Below are positions 45,801 through 53,155 of a stretch of 64,000 nt of DNA, in pieces. A program made the translations under genes and the position numbers. The stretch covers positions 558,001 to 622,000 of the forward strand of contig CBDDFV010000009.1 in the NCBI GenBank assembly GCA_965227335.1. The letters run 5' to 3'. The notes below the pieces were generated by a model. That model was given only the letters and a program-made list of their open reading frames with translations, was not told the DNA's origin and made no database searches. How positions within the stretch are numbered: position 1 is the first letter of the stretch; the number at the start of each line of letters is the position of its first letter. The stretch comes from CBDDFV01 sp965227335 (GTDB lineage: Bacteria > Planctomycetota > Phycisphaerae > Phycisphaerales > SM1A02).

Positions 45801-46801
45801 AGGCGGCGGTGAAGCGCGCCCTGGACTGGCTGGCGGAGCACCAGATGGCGAACGGCCGTTGGGATGCCCGGGAAGTCGCGATGAGGTATCGCGAAGGCCG
45901 CCGCGCCCGGACGCCGAAGATGGACGTCGCGATGACGGGCCTCGCCCTTCTCTGCTACCTCGCCGCCGACCATACGCACGTGAAGCAGGGTCCGTACCGC
46001 GAGACCGTCGACAAGGCGTTGACGTGGCTCATGGATCAGCAGACGTCCGACGGCGGACTGATGCTCGGCGAGACCATGTACAGCCACGGCATCGCCGCAA
46101 TCGCGCTGGCGGAGGCGTACGGCCTGACCGGCGACGAACGACTCGGGGCCGCGGCGCAGCAGGCGATCGATTTCATCGACATGGCCCGCAACCGCACCGA
46201 CATGGGCGGCTGGCGCTACGGACCGGGACAGTCGGGCGACACCTCCGTACTCGGCTGGCAGGTGATGGCGATGAAGAGCGCGGAGAAGGCCGGACTGCGC
46301 CCGCGTCGCGCGGCGTTGACCGCCGCGTCGCAATGGCTCGATCTCGTCTCCCCGCAGCGCGGCCTCTATTCCTACCAGCCCGGCCAGCCCCCGACGATGG
46401 CGATGACCGCCGAAGCGCTCTTCTGTCGCGGCCTGCTGGGCGATGATCTCGAACGCGCCCGCGCCGATCGCTCCGCGGACTACATCGCCCGTCGGCTCCC
46501 GCGATGGCGCGGCGAGGTCAACACGTACGCCTGGTATTACGCGACGCTCGCGCTCCATCAACGACAGGACGAGCTCTGGGAACGGTGGAACGATCGCCTC
46601 TCGGCGGAACTGCTCGCCCATCAACGGCTCGACGGCGACTTCGAGGGGAGCTGGGACCCCGAGGGACGCTGGGCCGATGTCGGCGGACGCATCTATCAGA
46701 CCGCGCTCTGCACATTGATGCTCGAAGTGTACTACCGCTACCTGCCCTCCTTCATGGCGGACGCCGAGGATCCGCCGCTCGACGCACCGGCGGGCGAGTG
46801 A
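42857..46801 (+). CDS. Hybrid TolB-like propeller / TonB-type helix / cyclase-like domain protein
   Basis: 1314 residues. In order: signal-anchor helix (about 4-24); PD40 repeats as in TolB at about 121, 176, 245 and 297 (FDPALSRDGRTLLFASDR, IGPALTPDGRRLFFASNR and two more); a helix at 354-376; the basic loop SRLFRMN; and a helix at 386-412 containing Ser397-Val-Leu-Leu-His401, the S-x3-H signature of TonB and TolA. Then come about 500 residues rich in Ala, Ser, Thr and Asp (450-950), and a C-terminal alpha/alpha domain at about 955-1300 like squalene-hopene cyclase or prenyltransferase repeats (VKRALDWLAEHQMANGRWD, TYSHGIAAIALAEAYG-like). Positive-inside charges place the propeller, linker and cyclase-like domain in the periplasm. 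Directly follows exbB-exbD. The role as an energised transducer is inferred. Confidence 0.8.
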   Translation: MKRLVLMLSVTLAAGAIVFAAVVVWKQRPIRSTVLTDAAAINTPIDQAAPRDILWTDPVLVMTPAADTPWSGPATTRLGDRMIVTRGRVGGAADLYEIERTADGWSAPVPLDAINTAADEFDPALSRDGRTLLFASDRVGGVGGYDVWRSVRDASTGAWSTPENLGPRVNSPYTDIGPALTPDGRRLFFASNRPDDPDAVPPPPDAVGVATFEAHDFEIHASDRVEDAWSPATPVIGLNTEADELGPAVSPGGDFVYFSSDRAGGAGGFDLYRARIANRETLAPARLDDTVNSAFDEFDPALSEAGFGLHFASDRPRRAADDDAEPEQAIFYAQSREVYRVTHVARATVDWRGLLATVLPWILMALLAAFLLWLLSRLFRMNAFATLGLLARCLLGSVLLHLLILVLMSFWGVTNTWSEWIREGDGGMRVAITSPSVGRGVAEQVRGGLTAIEVTASVETSSASAASTSAAPMATEAVQTETSASSMSAMTTMASAAAARDASVESSVAPAMSARATAAPEAANLDAESVDTPADGARVAASEATGAGPTVAAPSSAQAATSGSASATAAETTMVAAGTTPSDTPATPMTGSSATVTDAPVESVERTTVAASAAAQSTPAPMTDAGPDLPALSEQASERVAEGTVAVDAAVGAPALQAAVGGGTSEASAAGSTMTDMTPAASAVGGGSLAGGAAAVDAATEGTDAVVPSSVNGAADIPELDASDGVMLATPGETGAASAAEEAVMNELVAADGVGSNAADASSWTSNDASADGAVETAITASTIDATGTPFASDAARDAAVDGPAADVPMLDLALDVPSDSGPGAAAMALPSDGLEGDRQLAGDGASGVDEAQLLAELGAGIDAATDGGASTSAADAVMDAAFDAGGAPDDTAVAMDVPSGPTGEEAGVILDAPTADAAPMATPEVAPTWLAAAPDRIDVSDVPPAAIAGPQEAPAAPAYRHRDADVREALIAELGGSAETEAAVKRALDWLAEHQMANGRWDAREVAMRYREGRRARTPKMDVAMTGLALLCYLAADHTHVKQGPYRETVDKALTWLMDQQTSDGGLMLGETMYSHGIAAIALAEAYGLTGDERLGAAAQQAIDFIDMARNRTDMGGWRYGPGQSGDTSVLGWQVMAMKSAEKAGLRPRRAALTAASQWLDLVSPQRGLYSYQPGQPPTMAMTAEALFCRGLLGDDLERARADRSADYIARRLPRWRGEVNTYAWYYATLALHQRQDELWERWNDRLSAELLAHQRLDGDFEGSWDPEGRWADVGGRIYQTALCTLMLEVYYRYLPSFMADAEDPPLDAPAGE

Positions 46802-46821
46802 TTCGTCGCTACACTGCGCGC

Positions 46822-47538
46822 ATGCCTGAGACGAACGCCCATGGCCAGCCCGTCGGCGATGCGGTCCCCGACTGGACGCCGGCGCAACCCGTCCGCATCG
46901 ACGACCGGCGGGGCCGATACGCGACGGTCGAACACCTCGACGTGGAACGACATCTCGACGATCTCGCCGCGCGGCTGCCCGCGGATGACGCGATGTGGAC
47001 GTACCTGGGGTACGGGCCGTTCCGCACGACAGACACGCTCCGGACGTTTCTCGCGCCCCGGGCGCGCGAGACGGATCCGTGGTGGTGCGTGATCCGCGCG
47101 GCGGACGGCGTCGCGTCCGGATTCGCGACGCTCCTCCGGATCGACCGCGAGCACGGGTGCATCGAGATCGGTCACATCGTGCTCGGGACGGGACTCGCGG
47201 GAACCCGAGCGGGATTCGAGGGGATCCACCTGCTCATGCAGACGGCGTTCGATCTCGGCTACCGCCGCCTCGAATGGAAGTGCGATGCGCTGAACCGCCC
47301 GAGCAATCGCGCGGCGGAACGGATCGGCTTCCGCTTCGAAGGGACGTTCCGCAACCACCGCGTCGTGCGCGGCCGCAACCGCGACTCCGCGTGGTACTCG
47401 ATCACCGACGCCGAGTGGCCCGCCGTGCGCACGGCCCACGAACGCTGGCTCGAACCGGCCAACTTCGACGACGACGGCCGCCAGCGCACCGCCCTCCGCG
47501 ACCTCACCGCGCCGCTCCGTGCGCACGGTTCGGCGTGA
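46822..47538 (+). CDS. GNAT-family acetyltransferase, RimJ/RimL-like
   Basis: 238 residues from ATG 46822, 20 bases after the previous stop, so possibly part of the same transcript. EIGHIVLGTGLAGTRAGFEGI is the acetyl-CoA-binding region (arginine-rich loop replaced by G-T-R), and CDALNRPSNRAAERIGFRFE is the RimJ/L signature. The N-terminal extension (TYLGYGPFRTTDTLRTFL) is found in the YdaF-like group. The acetylated substrate is unknown. Confidence 0.9.
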   Translation: MPETNAHGQPVGDAVPDWTPAQPVRIDDRRGRYATVEHLDVERHLDDLAARLPADDAMWTYLGYGPFRTTDTLRTFLAPRARETDPWWCVIRAADGVASGFATLLRIDREHGCIEIGHIVLGTGLAGTRAGFEGIHLLMQTAFDLGYRRLEWKCDALNRPSNRAAERIGFRFEGTFRNHRVVRGRNRDSAWYSITDAEWPAVRTAHERWLEPANFDDDGRQRTALRDLTAPLRAHGSA

Positions 47539-47589
47539 CGCCGCCTCGGCCGCGTTTCAGGCCGCCCCGGCGGGGCCCGGCGCGGCCGG

Positions 47590-47709
47590 GGTGAGACCAC
47601 GGCTCACCGTGGCGAGAATCACTTTCGCCAGGGTGAGAATCATTTGTGCCAGGGTGAGCGTGGCGTTCTCCCGGGTGAGAGCCGCCCGCACCGGGGTGAG
47701 AGCGCGGCT
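47590..47709. repeat. 21-bp periodic repeat, six units
   Basis: GGTGAG (GGCGAG once) begins at 47590, 47611, 47632, 47653, 47674 and 47695, exactly 21 bp apart; flanking bases CCCGG or CAGG are partly conserved and the rest of each unit diverges. On the minus strand the unit reads CTCACCCYGG and translates as heptads starting LT (65-codon frame 47557-47754, with AGGAGG 13 bases upstream of its ATG). It lies in the convergent space between the GNAT and spondin genes. It may be a protein-binding array with two-turn phasing or a small gene; I cannot tell which. Confidence 0.85.
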
Positions 47710-47811
47710 CGCTACGGCGGCGCGTGCGCGCGGAAACGCACAGAAGGCGCCCATCCTGCCGTCGGCGCCTCCTGTGTGATGATGTCGGGATGTCGGCCGC
47801 GACGAGCGGGC

Positions 47812-48627
47812 TCAGCCGCAGGCGCCCCACGCGGCGAGGAGGATCGCGAGGTCCGGCGCGCCGACGAGACCGTCGCCGTCCAGATCGTACTCGGCCGCCG
47901 CCGTGCCCCAGGCCGCGAGAACCGCCGCGAGATCGAACGCGTCCGTGACGCCGGACTCGTCGAAGTCGGTCGGGCAGTCGATCACATCCGTGCGCACGAA
48001 CCGCAGGACGCCGATCGGGGCGGCCGCATCGCCCGGCGCGGCGAACGGGAATCCGAAGATCTCGCCGATCAGTTCGGGCGGCTGCGTGTCCTGATTGGGA
48101 GAGGTGAACGTCACGCCGCTGTCCGTGCCCGCATCGTACGGCTGGAGCAGGACCTCGATTTCATCCGCCCACGCCCCGTCGACGAAGAGGTTCACGCCGG
48201 AGACGCCGACGAACCAGTCGGGGCTCGGAGCGATCATCGTGACGACAGTCGCGTACGGAAAGGTCTGGCTCGCCGTGAAGGTGTCGACGGCGACGCCCGT
48301 GGACCCGATGATGGAGAACGACTCGATGACCTCCGACGCGAGTCCGGCGTCGATGTCCGCGAGGACGGCGTTGCGAAGCAGCGTCTTGCCGCCCGTCTCC
48401 GCCATCTGTTCGATCCCGGGCGATGCAAGGGCGCCGGCGGACCAGTACTGGCCCGGCGCCGCGTGCACCCCGCCGATCAGCGGCGAAAAATGAGCGCTCC
48501 CGGGATAGTCCGTGGGGTGCGACTGCGGCGTCCAGGCGCCGGTGAACGAGACGCGGTACTCGGCGGTTTCGGGGGCGGCGGCGACAGATGCGGCGAGCAC
48601 GGCGCCGGCGGCGAGAGAGGTGAACAT
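47812..48627 (-). CDS. Secreted spondin-domain protein with dockerin-like tail
   Basis: 271 residues. Signal peptide (TSLAAGAVLAASVAAA), then a spondin_N-like domain: AEYRVSFTGAWTPQSHPTDY, HFSPLIGGVH, YWSAGALASPGIEQMAETGG and WFVGVSGVNLFVDG. The C-terminus has two Ca-binding loops of the dockerin-like planctomycete type (DFDESGVTDAFDLAAVLAAWG and a DLDGDGLVGAPDLAILLAAWG-like copy). ATG 48627 has no evident ribosome binding site, and residues just upstream (PFPRSKAAL) would supply the missing basic n-region, so the true start may be upstream with a rare codon. Confidence 0.85.
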   Translation of the reverse strand: MFTSLAAGAVLAASVAAAPETAEYRVSFTGAWTPQSHPTDYPGSAHFSPLIGGVHAAPGQYWSAGALASPGIEQMAETGGKTLLRNAVLADIDAGLASEVIESFSIIGSTGVAVDTFTASQTFPYATVVTMIAPSPDWFVGVSGVNLFVDGAWADEIEVLLQPYDAGTDSGVTFTSPNQDTQPPELIGEIFGFPFAAPGDAAAPIGVLRFVRTDVIDCPTDFDESGVTDAFDLAAVLAAWGTAAAEYDLDGDGLVGAPDLAILLAAWGACG

Positions 48628-48662
48628 CAGGGCTGCTTTCGACCGGGGGAACGGGAGGAGAG

Positions 48663-48701
48663 AAAAAGCCGACGACGCGGAGCGGTTGCCGCGTCGCCGA
48701 C
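48663..48701 (-). terminator. Strong hairpin plus T run upstream of the spondin gene
   Basis: On the minus strand, arms 48701-48689 and 48680-48668 (11 of 13 pairs, closing CGACGCGG/CCGCGTCG) are followed by TTTTT at 48667-48663. It lies only 36 bases before ATG 48627. It either ends transcripts from the minus-strand genes upstream or acts as an attenuator in the spondin leader. Confidence 0.65.
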
Positions 48702-48765
48702 CATGGGTCGCCGTTCCTGCTGATCCCTGACGTCGTTTCGCCGGGAAATGTTTCGACGCCGCGTT

Positions 48766-49056
48766 TCAGGCGCGGACGTCGAGTCGCCGGTCGCGTTCGG
48801 CCCGGTCCGCCGCGCGGTCCTGCCGGCGGGCGTCGGCCTGGTCCCGGGCGGCGTCGCGTCGGCTCGCGGCCTCGTCGGTCCGCCGCCGCTGGGCGGCGCG
48901 ATCCGCGCGGGCGTCGGCTTCGGCCCGCTTTTGTTGCTGACTGGTCTGCGCCCGCCGGTCCGCGGCGGCCTTGTCAGCGCGTTGCCTGGCGGCCCCTCCT
49001 GTACCCAGCTCCGGGTCCGCGACCGCCTCGTGCGATCGCTCCTGAATACAGAACAT
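48766..49056 (-). CDS. Possible small Ala/Arg-rich charged protein
   Basis: 96 residues, no family. After a 20-residue start, it is a run of charged helical sequence (DKAAADRRAQTSQQQKRAEA, ADRAAQRRRTDEAASRR) that would form a long helix or coiled coil. No clear ribosome binding site at ATG 49056. The opposite strand reads Gly/Val-rich noise. The gene could be real, or a low-complexity shadow. Confidence 0.35.
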   Translation of the reverse strand: MFCIQERSHEAVADPELGTGGAARQRADKAAADRRAQTSQQQKRAEADARADRAAQRRRTDEAASRRDAARDQADARRQDRAADRAERDRRLDVRA

Positions 49057-49137
49057 TCAACGCGGATCGAAGCAGCGCCCGATCAGGCTGATTCGAGGTC
49101 AGGGTCGGGATGGCGTCAGCGGGTCCGGGAGAATCCC

Positions 49138-50616
49138 TCAGGACGCCGGCGCGGCATCGGCCGTGTAGACCGGTAACGTCGCCGCGCCCAGACGGCCGGC
49201 GACCTCGGCGCAGCGGGGCAGGAGCGTCGCTTCGTGCGCATCGCTCGACGGAATCACGACGTCGATCGCCCGACCGGACGCGGCGGCCTCGTCCCCGGTC
49301 ATGATCGGCGTCCCCCCGATGCGGTAGCCGGACTTGCCGGCGGCGTCGTCAAGGATCACCGCGACTTCAAGCGCCGGATCATCCGGCCAGCCCGCCGCGA
49401 GGAGACGCATCGTGTGCCGTCCGGCCCCGAAGAGCGCGACCCGTCGCCAGCCGTGTGCGCGGCAGGCGTCGGCCACCGGCGCCCAACGTTCAAGCAAGGC
49501 CGCCCCCGCGGCCGCGTGCGGCTCCTCGACGTCGCGTACATCGCCGAGGAGCAGACCCACCCGCGCCTGCGCGGCGAGGCGATCGAGTCCCCGTTCCATC
49601 AGCGCTCCGACGAGCCGACGCGCCTCCCCGTTCCAGTTCTCGATCCGCACCCGCCGGCGCTCGTCGTCCGGGCCGTCGGCGAGCGACGGAGCCTCCGCGA
49701 TCGCGTGCGTGAGTTGCGGGGTGAGTTCGTCGACGAGGTCGTGTTCGAGGGCGTGGGCGGCGGCGGCGAGTCGGATCCAGGGCGCCATCGGCGCATCGCC
49801 CCGGTCGCGCCACCAGTCCGTGATCTCGTCGATCGTCGCTTCGAAGCCGCGCTCGACGAGATCATCGGGGGTCCACAGCGCATCGATGCGGGCGAGCGGC
49901 AGAGGACCGGCGGCGACGAAGCCCACGCAGCCGCCGTCGACGAAGTGAGCGGGGGGGAGCAGGTCTCGCAGCTGGTACATGTGCGCCGGAAGGTAGAGCA
50001 GCCAGGAGCGAAAGTCCTGTTGCACGACGACGGCGCCTTCGAGGAGGCGTGGACCGAAGGTGCGCAGGATCGTGTGGTGGACGCCCCAGACCTTGGCGCA
50101 GTCAATGAAGAGGACGGAGACGGGCGCCTCCGCGGGATCGACAGCGCGGCAGGCGTCGGCGGTGTCGGCCCACGCCGGGATGTAGCCGACGTGCGTCGTG
50201 ATGCGGTCGAGGTGGGCGTGAACGGCGAGCTTGTATTGATCGAGGTAGGAGGACCCGACCGGTCCGGGGACCTGCCGCGCATTGCACTGGGCTTCGGTGA
50301 CTTCGAAGACGTCGTAGGCGTCGATGGGGGGCGGGGGCGTGTGTCGGGCGGATCCGCGGGCGAGGGCGAGGGAGCTGCCGCCCACCCAGGCGCCGAGGTC
50401 GATGAGTCGTCCGCGGGCCGCGACGTCGGCCGCCCCGACCCAATGGAGGTAGGCGACCTCGTCGGGGTAGAGGAGGGCGGGGCAGTCGAGTTCGGTGGGG
50501 AAGACGCCGGTCCGCCAGGGCGCGGCGGTCGCGGATTCAGTCGTCGTCGTTGTGGCAGGCCATGTCGATGACGACGGTGGCGGCGAGGAGGAGGACATGG
50601 TCCTCATCATCGGCAA
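49138..50616 (-). CDS. SAM-methyltransferase-like protein with C-terminal Rossmann domain
   Basis: 492 residues as drawn. The N-terminal domain is of class I methyltransferase type: GRLIDLGAWVGGSSLALARG (SAM loop), VSVLFIDCAKVWGVHHTI and LLEGAVVVQQDFRSWL. The C-terminal part has WRRVALFGAGRHTMRLLAAG, VAVILDDAAGKSGYRIGG and DVVIPSSDAHEA, a nucleotide-binding fold like that in sugar C-methyltransferases and PglD proteins. The first 30 residues (Ser/Thr/Pro-rich) overlap the end of the LURP-one gene in another phase; no start codon exists between that overlap and the recognisable domain, so either the genes overlap by 60-80 bases or the start is non-standard. Confidence 0.75.
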   Translation of the reverse strand: MPMMRTMSSSSPPPSSSTWPATTTTTESATAAPWRTGVFPTELDCPALLYPDEVAYLHWVGAADVAARGRLIDLGAWVGGSSLALARGSARHTPPPPIDAYDVFEVTEAQCNARQVPGPVGSSYLDQYKLAVHAHLDRITTHVGYIPAWADTADACRAVDPAEAPVSVLFIDCAKVWGVHHTILRTFGPRLLEGAVVVQQDFRSWLLYLPAHMYQLRDLLPPAHFVDGGCVGFVAAGPLPLARIDALWTPDDLVERGFEATIDEITDWWRDRGDAPMAPWIRLAAAAHALEHDLVDELTPQLTHAIAEAPSLADGPDDERRRVRIENWNGEARRLVGALMERGLDRLAAQARVGLLLGDVRDVEEPHAAAGAALLERWAPVADACRAHGWRRVALFGAGRHTMRLLAAGWPDDPALEVAVILDDAAGKSGYRIGGTPIMTGDEAAASGRAIDVVIPSSDAHEATLLPRCAEVAGRLGAATLPVYTADAAPAS

Positions 50617-51022
50617 TCTCGACCCCGTAGGTGTCGGACCAGGCGAACCATTTCTTGCTGACGATCGCGATGGGGACGCCGCCGCGACGGATGGTGTAGT
50701 CGTAGTGCAGGAAATTCCCCTCCGCGACGGGATCGTTCGGCCCCGGCTCGTCGATGGTGAACTCGCAGCGGAAGAAGGTGAAGAGTTTCTTGCGCACCAC
50801 GGCGGCGACGCGACCGTCGCGGATGATCTCGTACGTCGGTCCCCAGTTCAGGAGTCGTTGCTCGATCCGGGCGAGCTCCGTCCCGCCCGGGTCCTGAAAC
50901 GAGAGCTTCTTCCCGATGGTGAAGACCGCGCCGTCGACGAAGTAGACGTCGCGCCCCCCTTCGTCCCGGATGGTGAAGTCATCGCCCCACGCGAAGATCC
51001 GCTGCTTCATCATGTACCGCAT
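50537..51022 (-). CDS. LURP-one-related (LOR/tubby-like) protein
   Basis: 161 residues from ATG 51022; the family usually starts as here (MRYMMKQRIFAWGDDFTIRDE). Strands GRDVYFVDGAVFTIGKKLSF, LARIEQRLLNWGPTYEI, VVRKKLFTFFRCEFTID and the final DTYGVEIADDEDHVLLLAATVVID make up the twelve-stranded barrel around a buried helix. Function in bacteria is unknown; the plant and animal relatives bind membranes or phospholipids. Confidence 0.9.
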   Translation of the reverse strand: MRYMMKQRIFAWGDDFTIRDEGGRDVYFVDGAVFTIGKKLSFQDPGGTELARIEQRLLNWGPTYEIIRDGRVAAVVRKKLFTFFRCEFTIDEPGPNDPVAEGNFLHYDYTIRRGGVPIAIVSKKWFAWSDTYGVEIADDEDHVLLLAATVVIDMACHNDDD

Positions 51023-51067
51023 GCGGTCATTCTCGCCCGGGGCGGCGCGCAGCGCCAACGAGTGGGA

Positions 51068-52024
51068 TCAGATCCCGCAGGTGCGGCCGTGCCGCTCGTT
51101 GTAGTCCTGGTGATACGCCTCCGCCTCGTAGAACGTCGGAGCCGGGGCGATCTCGGTGGTGATCGGGTGGTTCACGTAGCGGCCGGACTGCGAAAGCTCC
51201 GCCACGTACTGTTTCGCGGCGTCGAGCTGGGCGTCCGACGTCGTGAAGATGGCGCTGCGGTACTGGGTTCCCACGTCCGGCCCCTGCCGGTTCTTCTGCG
51301 TCGCATCGTGGATCTTGAAGAACATCTCCAGCAGGTCGCGATACGTCACCCGCGACGGATCGAACGTCACCCGCACGGTTTCCGCATGCCCGGTGGTCCC
51401 GGCGCAGACCTGCTTGTAGCCGGGGTCGTCGACGTGTCCGCCCTGGTAGCCGCTGGTCGCGTCAATCACGCCGTCGACCCGCTGGAACGCATCCTCGACC
51501 CCCCAGAAACATCCGGCGCCGAAGTAGGCGGTTTCCGTGGCGACCGGCTGCGCGCCGTCGGGAAGCTCGCTCCCATCCTCATGGAACGTCAGCGACACGG
51601 AGTTCAGGCAATAGCGTTGCCCGCTCGGGGGCGGTCCGTCGGGGAAGACGTGCCCCAGATGCCCGCCGCACCGGCGACAGACGATCTCCACCCGACGCAT
51701 CCCGTGCGTTGCGTCCTCGCGGTACGCGACGTGGTCGGGATCGTACGGCTCGAAGAAGCTCGGCCAGCCGGTGCCGGAGTCGAACTTCGCGCTGGAGTTG
51801 AACAACGGCAGCCGACAGAGGCGGCAGAGGTAGACGCCCTCGGACTTGTGGTCGTGAAAGGCGCCGCAGAAGGGGGCCTCGGTGCCCTGCCGGAGCAGGA
51901 TGCGGGCCTCCTCGTCAGTGAGGTCGGCGGCGAGTTCGCGAATCCGGTCCTCGGACACCGACGCGACGTCGTGACCGGAGGCCGAGAGCCGCGGCGGCGG
52001 ACCGGCGGCGGAATCAGCGGGCAT
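51068..52024 (-). CDS. msrBA: Fused peptide methionine sulfoxide reductase MsrB-MsrA
   Basis: Reduces both R and S methionine sulfoxide in oxidised proteins. 318 residues from ATG 52024 (AGGAG 7 bases upstream; ATG 52051 is less well placed). MsrB comes first: TEAPFCGAFHDHK, zinc cysteines in CRLCRLPLF and CRRCGGHLGHVF, catalytic RYCLNSVSL. MsrA follows: TAYFGAGCFWGVED with the catalytic Cys, SGYQGGHVDDPGYKQVC, GTQYRSAIF and AEAYHQDY. The last Cys (HGRTCGI) may be resolving. There is no signal peptide, so it is probably cytosolic. The B-A order is one of the two known fusions. Confidence 0.95.
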   Translation of the reverse strand: MPADSAAGPPPRLSASGHDVASVSEDRIRELAADLTDEEARILLRQGTEAPFCGAFHDHKSEGVYLCRLCRLPLFNSSAKFDSGTGWPSFFEPYDPDHVAYREDATHGMRRVEIVCRRCGGHLGHVFPDGPPPSGQRYCLNSVSLTFHEDGSELPDGAQPVATETAYFGAGCFWGVEDAFQRVDGVIDATSGYQGGHVDDPGYKQVCAGTTGHAETVRVTFDPSRVTYRDLLEMFFKIHDATQKNRQGPDVGTQYRSAIFTTSDAQLDAAKQYVAELSQSGRYVNHPITTEIAPAPTFYEAEAYHQDYNERHGRTCGI

Positions 52025-52107
52025 GCGGGATCTCCTGCGGAAGAACAACATCGCAGAAGGGTAGGCGCACTGCCCCGCCCTTCGCCAACGCCGACGGCGA
52101 CCAACGC

Positions 52108-53091
52108 TCAGTCGCGATATCGCGCATGACACGCGCGGCAGGACGTCTTCACCAGGTCGAACTGCGCCGTCAGCGCCGCCGGATCCCGCTCCAGCGCGAC
52201 GAGCAGATCCTCCAGACGTTGCGCCTCCCGCTGATTCGCGCGGAGCAGGCGGATGAACTCCACGCCGTGTTTCTGCGCCGCCGCGTCGGATTCGAGCAGA
52301 CGGAGGATGTCGGCCAGTCGACCCGCTTCGGCCGCGGGAACGAGGTCGGGATGCGTCGCCGGGACGGTCCACGACGCCTTGCGGATGGCGAGCAGGTGCT
52401 CCCACGCGTGGCTCACCTCGACCATGCTCTTGACCAGACCCTTCGGCATGGAGACGGAGGGGAAGTCGGCGTCGACCGCCGCGAGTTCGGCGCGGCTGGC
52501 CGGCGTGGATCGGCGCACGACCTCGAAGAGGCCCGGGTAGTTCGGCGAGGTTCCCGAGACACGCATGCGGTCAAGCATGTCGTCCGGCGACGCCCAGCCG
52601 AGCGTGACCGCGGCGGCCCCGGCCGCGCCCGCCGACCGGTGCTTCCCGTGGTGGCAGTGGACGTACACCGCACCCTTCGCGCGGGCGTCGGCGGAGGCCC
52701 GGGCGAGTTCCAGCCGACGTGCGGCGTCGAATCCGTCGTACCCGATCGGCAGGTGGATGTACCGGATCCCGTGGGCGGCGGCGGCGGCGACGTCCGGCGG
52801 CGCGCCGTCCACACTGATCACCGTCCGCACGCCCATCGCCGCCAGCGTCGCGAACGAATCCGGTCCGGTCGGCACGCCGCCCGAGTAGTACGCCTCGCCG
52901 TACGCCACCACGTTCTCGAGACCCGGCAGATCGACCGGCGACGCGGCCCGCAGGTCCGGCGCGGCCAGCGGCGCGTCGGTTGACGGGGCGTCTTCGGACG
53001 GCGCTGTCTCACCGCCCGCCGCCAGCAGGACCGCCGGGATCGCAAGCGCGATCAGCGGGAGCAGTCTTCGTCGGGGAGCAGGCGGCATCAT
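52108..53091 (-). CDS. Exported tyrosine-phosphatase domain fused to a CxxCH helical domain
   Basis: 327 residues. A signal peptide (RRRLLPLIALAIPAVLLAAG) precedes a dual-specificity phosphatase-like domain at about 60-200: LENVVAYGEAYYSGGVP, GVRTVISVDGAPPD and the loop VHCHHGKHRSAG, which fits the catalytic HCx(5)R pattern with Cys and Arg in place. The C-terminal 120 residues are helical and end with TSCRACHARYRD, a CxxCH haem-attachment motif as in cytochrome c' proteins. A phosphatase joined to a haem protein in the periplasm is unusual. Substrates are unknown. Confidence 0.85.
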   Translation of the reverse strand: MMPPAPRRRLLPLIALAIPAVLLAAGGETAPSEDAPSTDAPLAAPDLRAASPVDLPGLENVVAYGEAYYSGGVPTGPDSFATLAAMGVRTVISVDGAPPDVAAAAAHGIRYIHLPIGYDGFDAARRLELARASADARAKGAVYVHCHHGKHRSAGAAGAAAVTLGWASPDDMLDRMRVSGTSPNYPGLFEVVRRSTPASRAELAAVDADFPSVSMPKGLVKSMVEVSHAWEHLLAIRKASWTVPATHPDLVPAAEAGRLADILRLLESDAAAQKHGVEFIRLLRANQREAQRLEDLLVALERDPAALTAQFDLVKTSCRACHARYRD

Positions 53092-53155
53092 CAGAGCCTA
53101 CGTTTTGATCGCCGCGGCGGCTAGCGGAACCAGCGGACGACTTCGCGGTCAGGTC

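Noticed and set aside
43870..46624. Long minus-strand frames (599 and 500 codons) across the hybrid transducer gene
   Set aside because: Ala/Ser- and Arg-rich reflections of the low-complexity linker and C-terminal domain; no motif.
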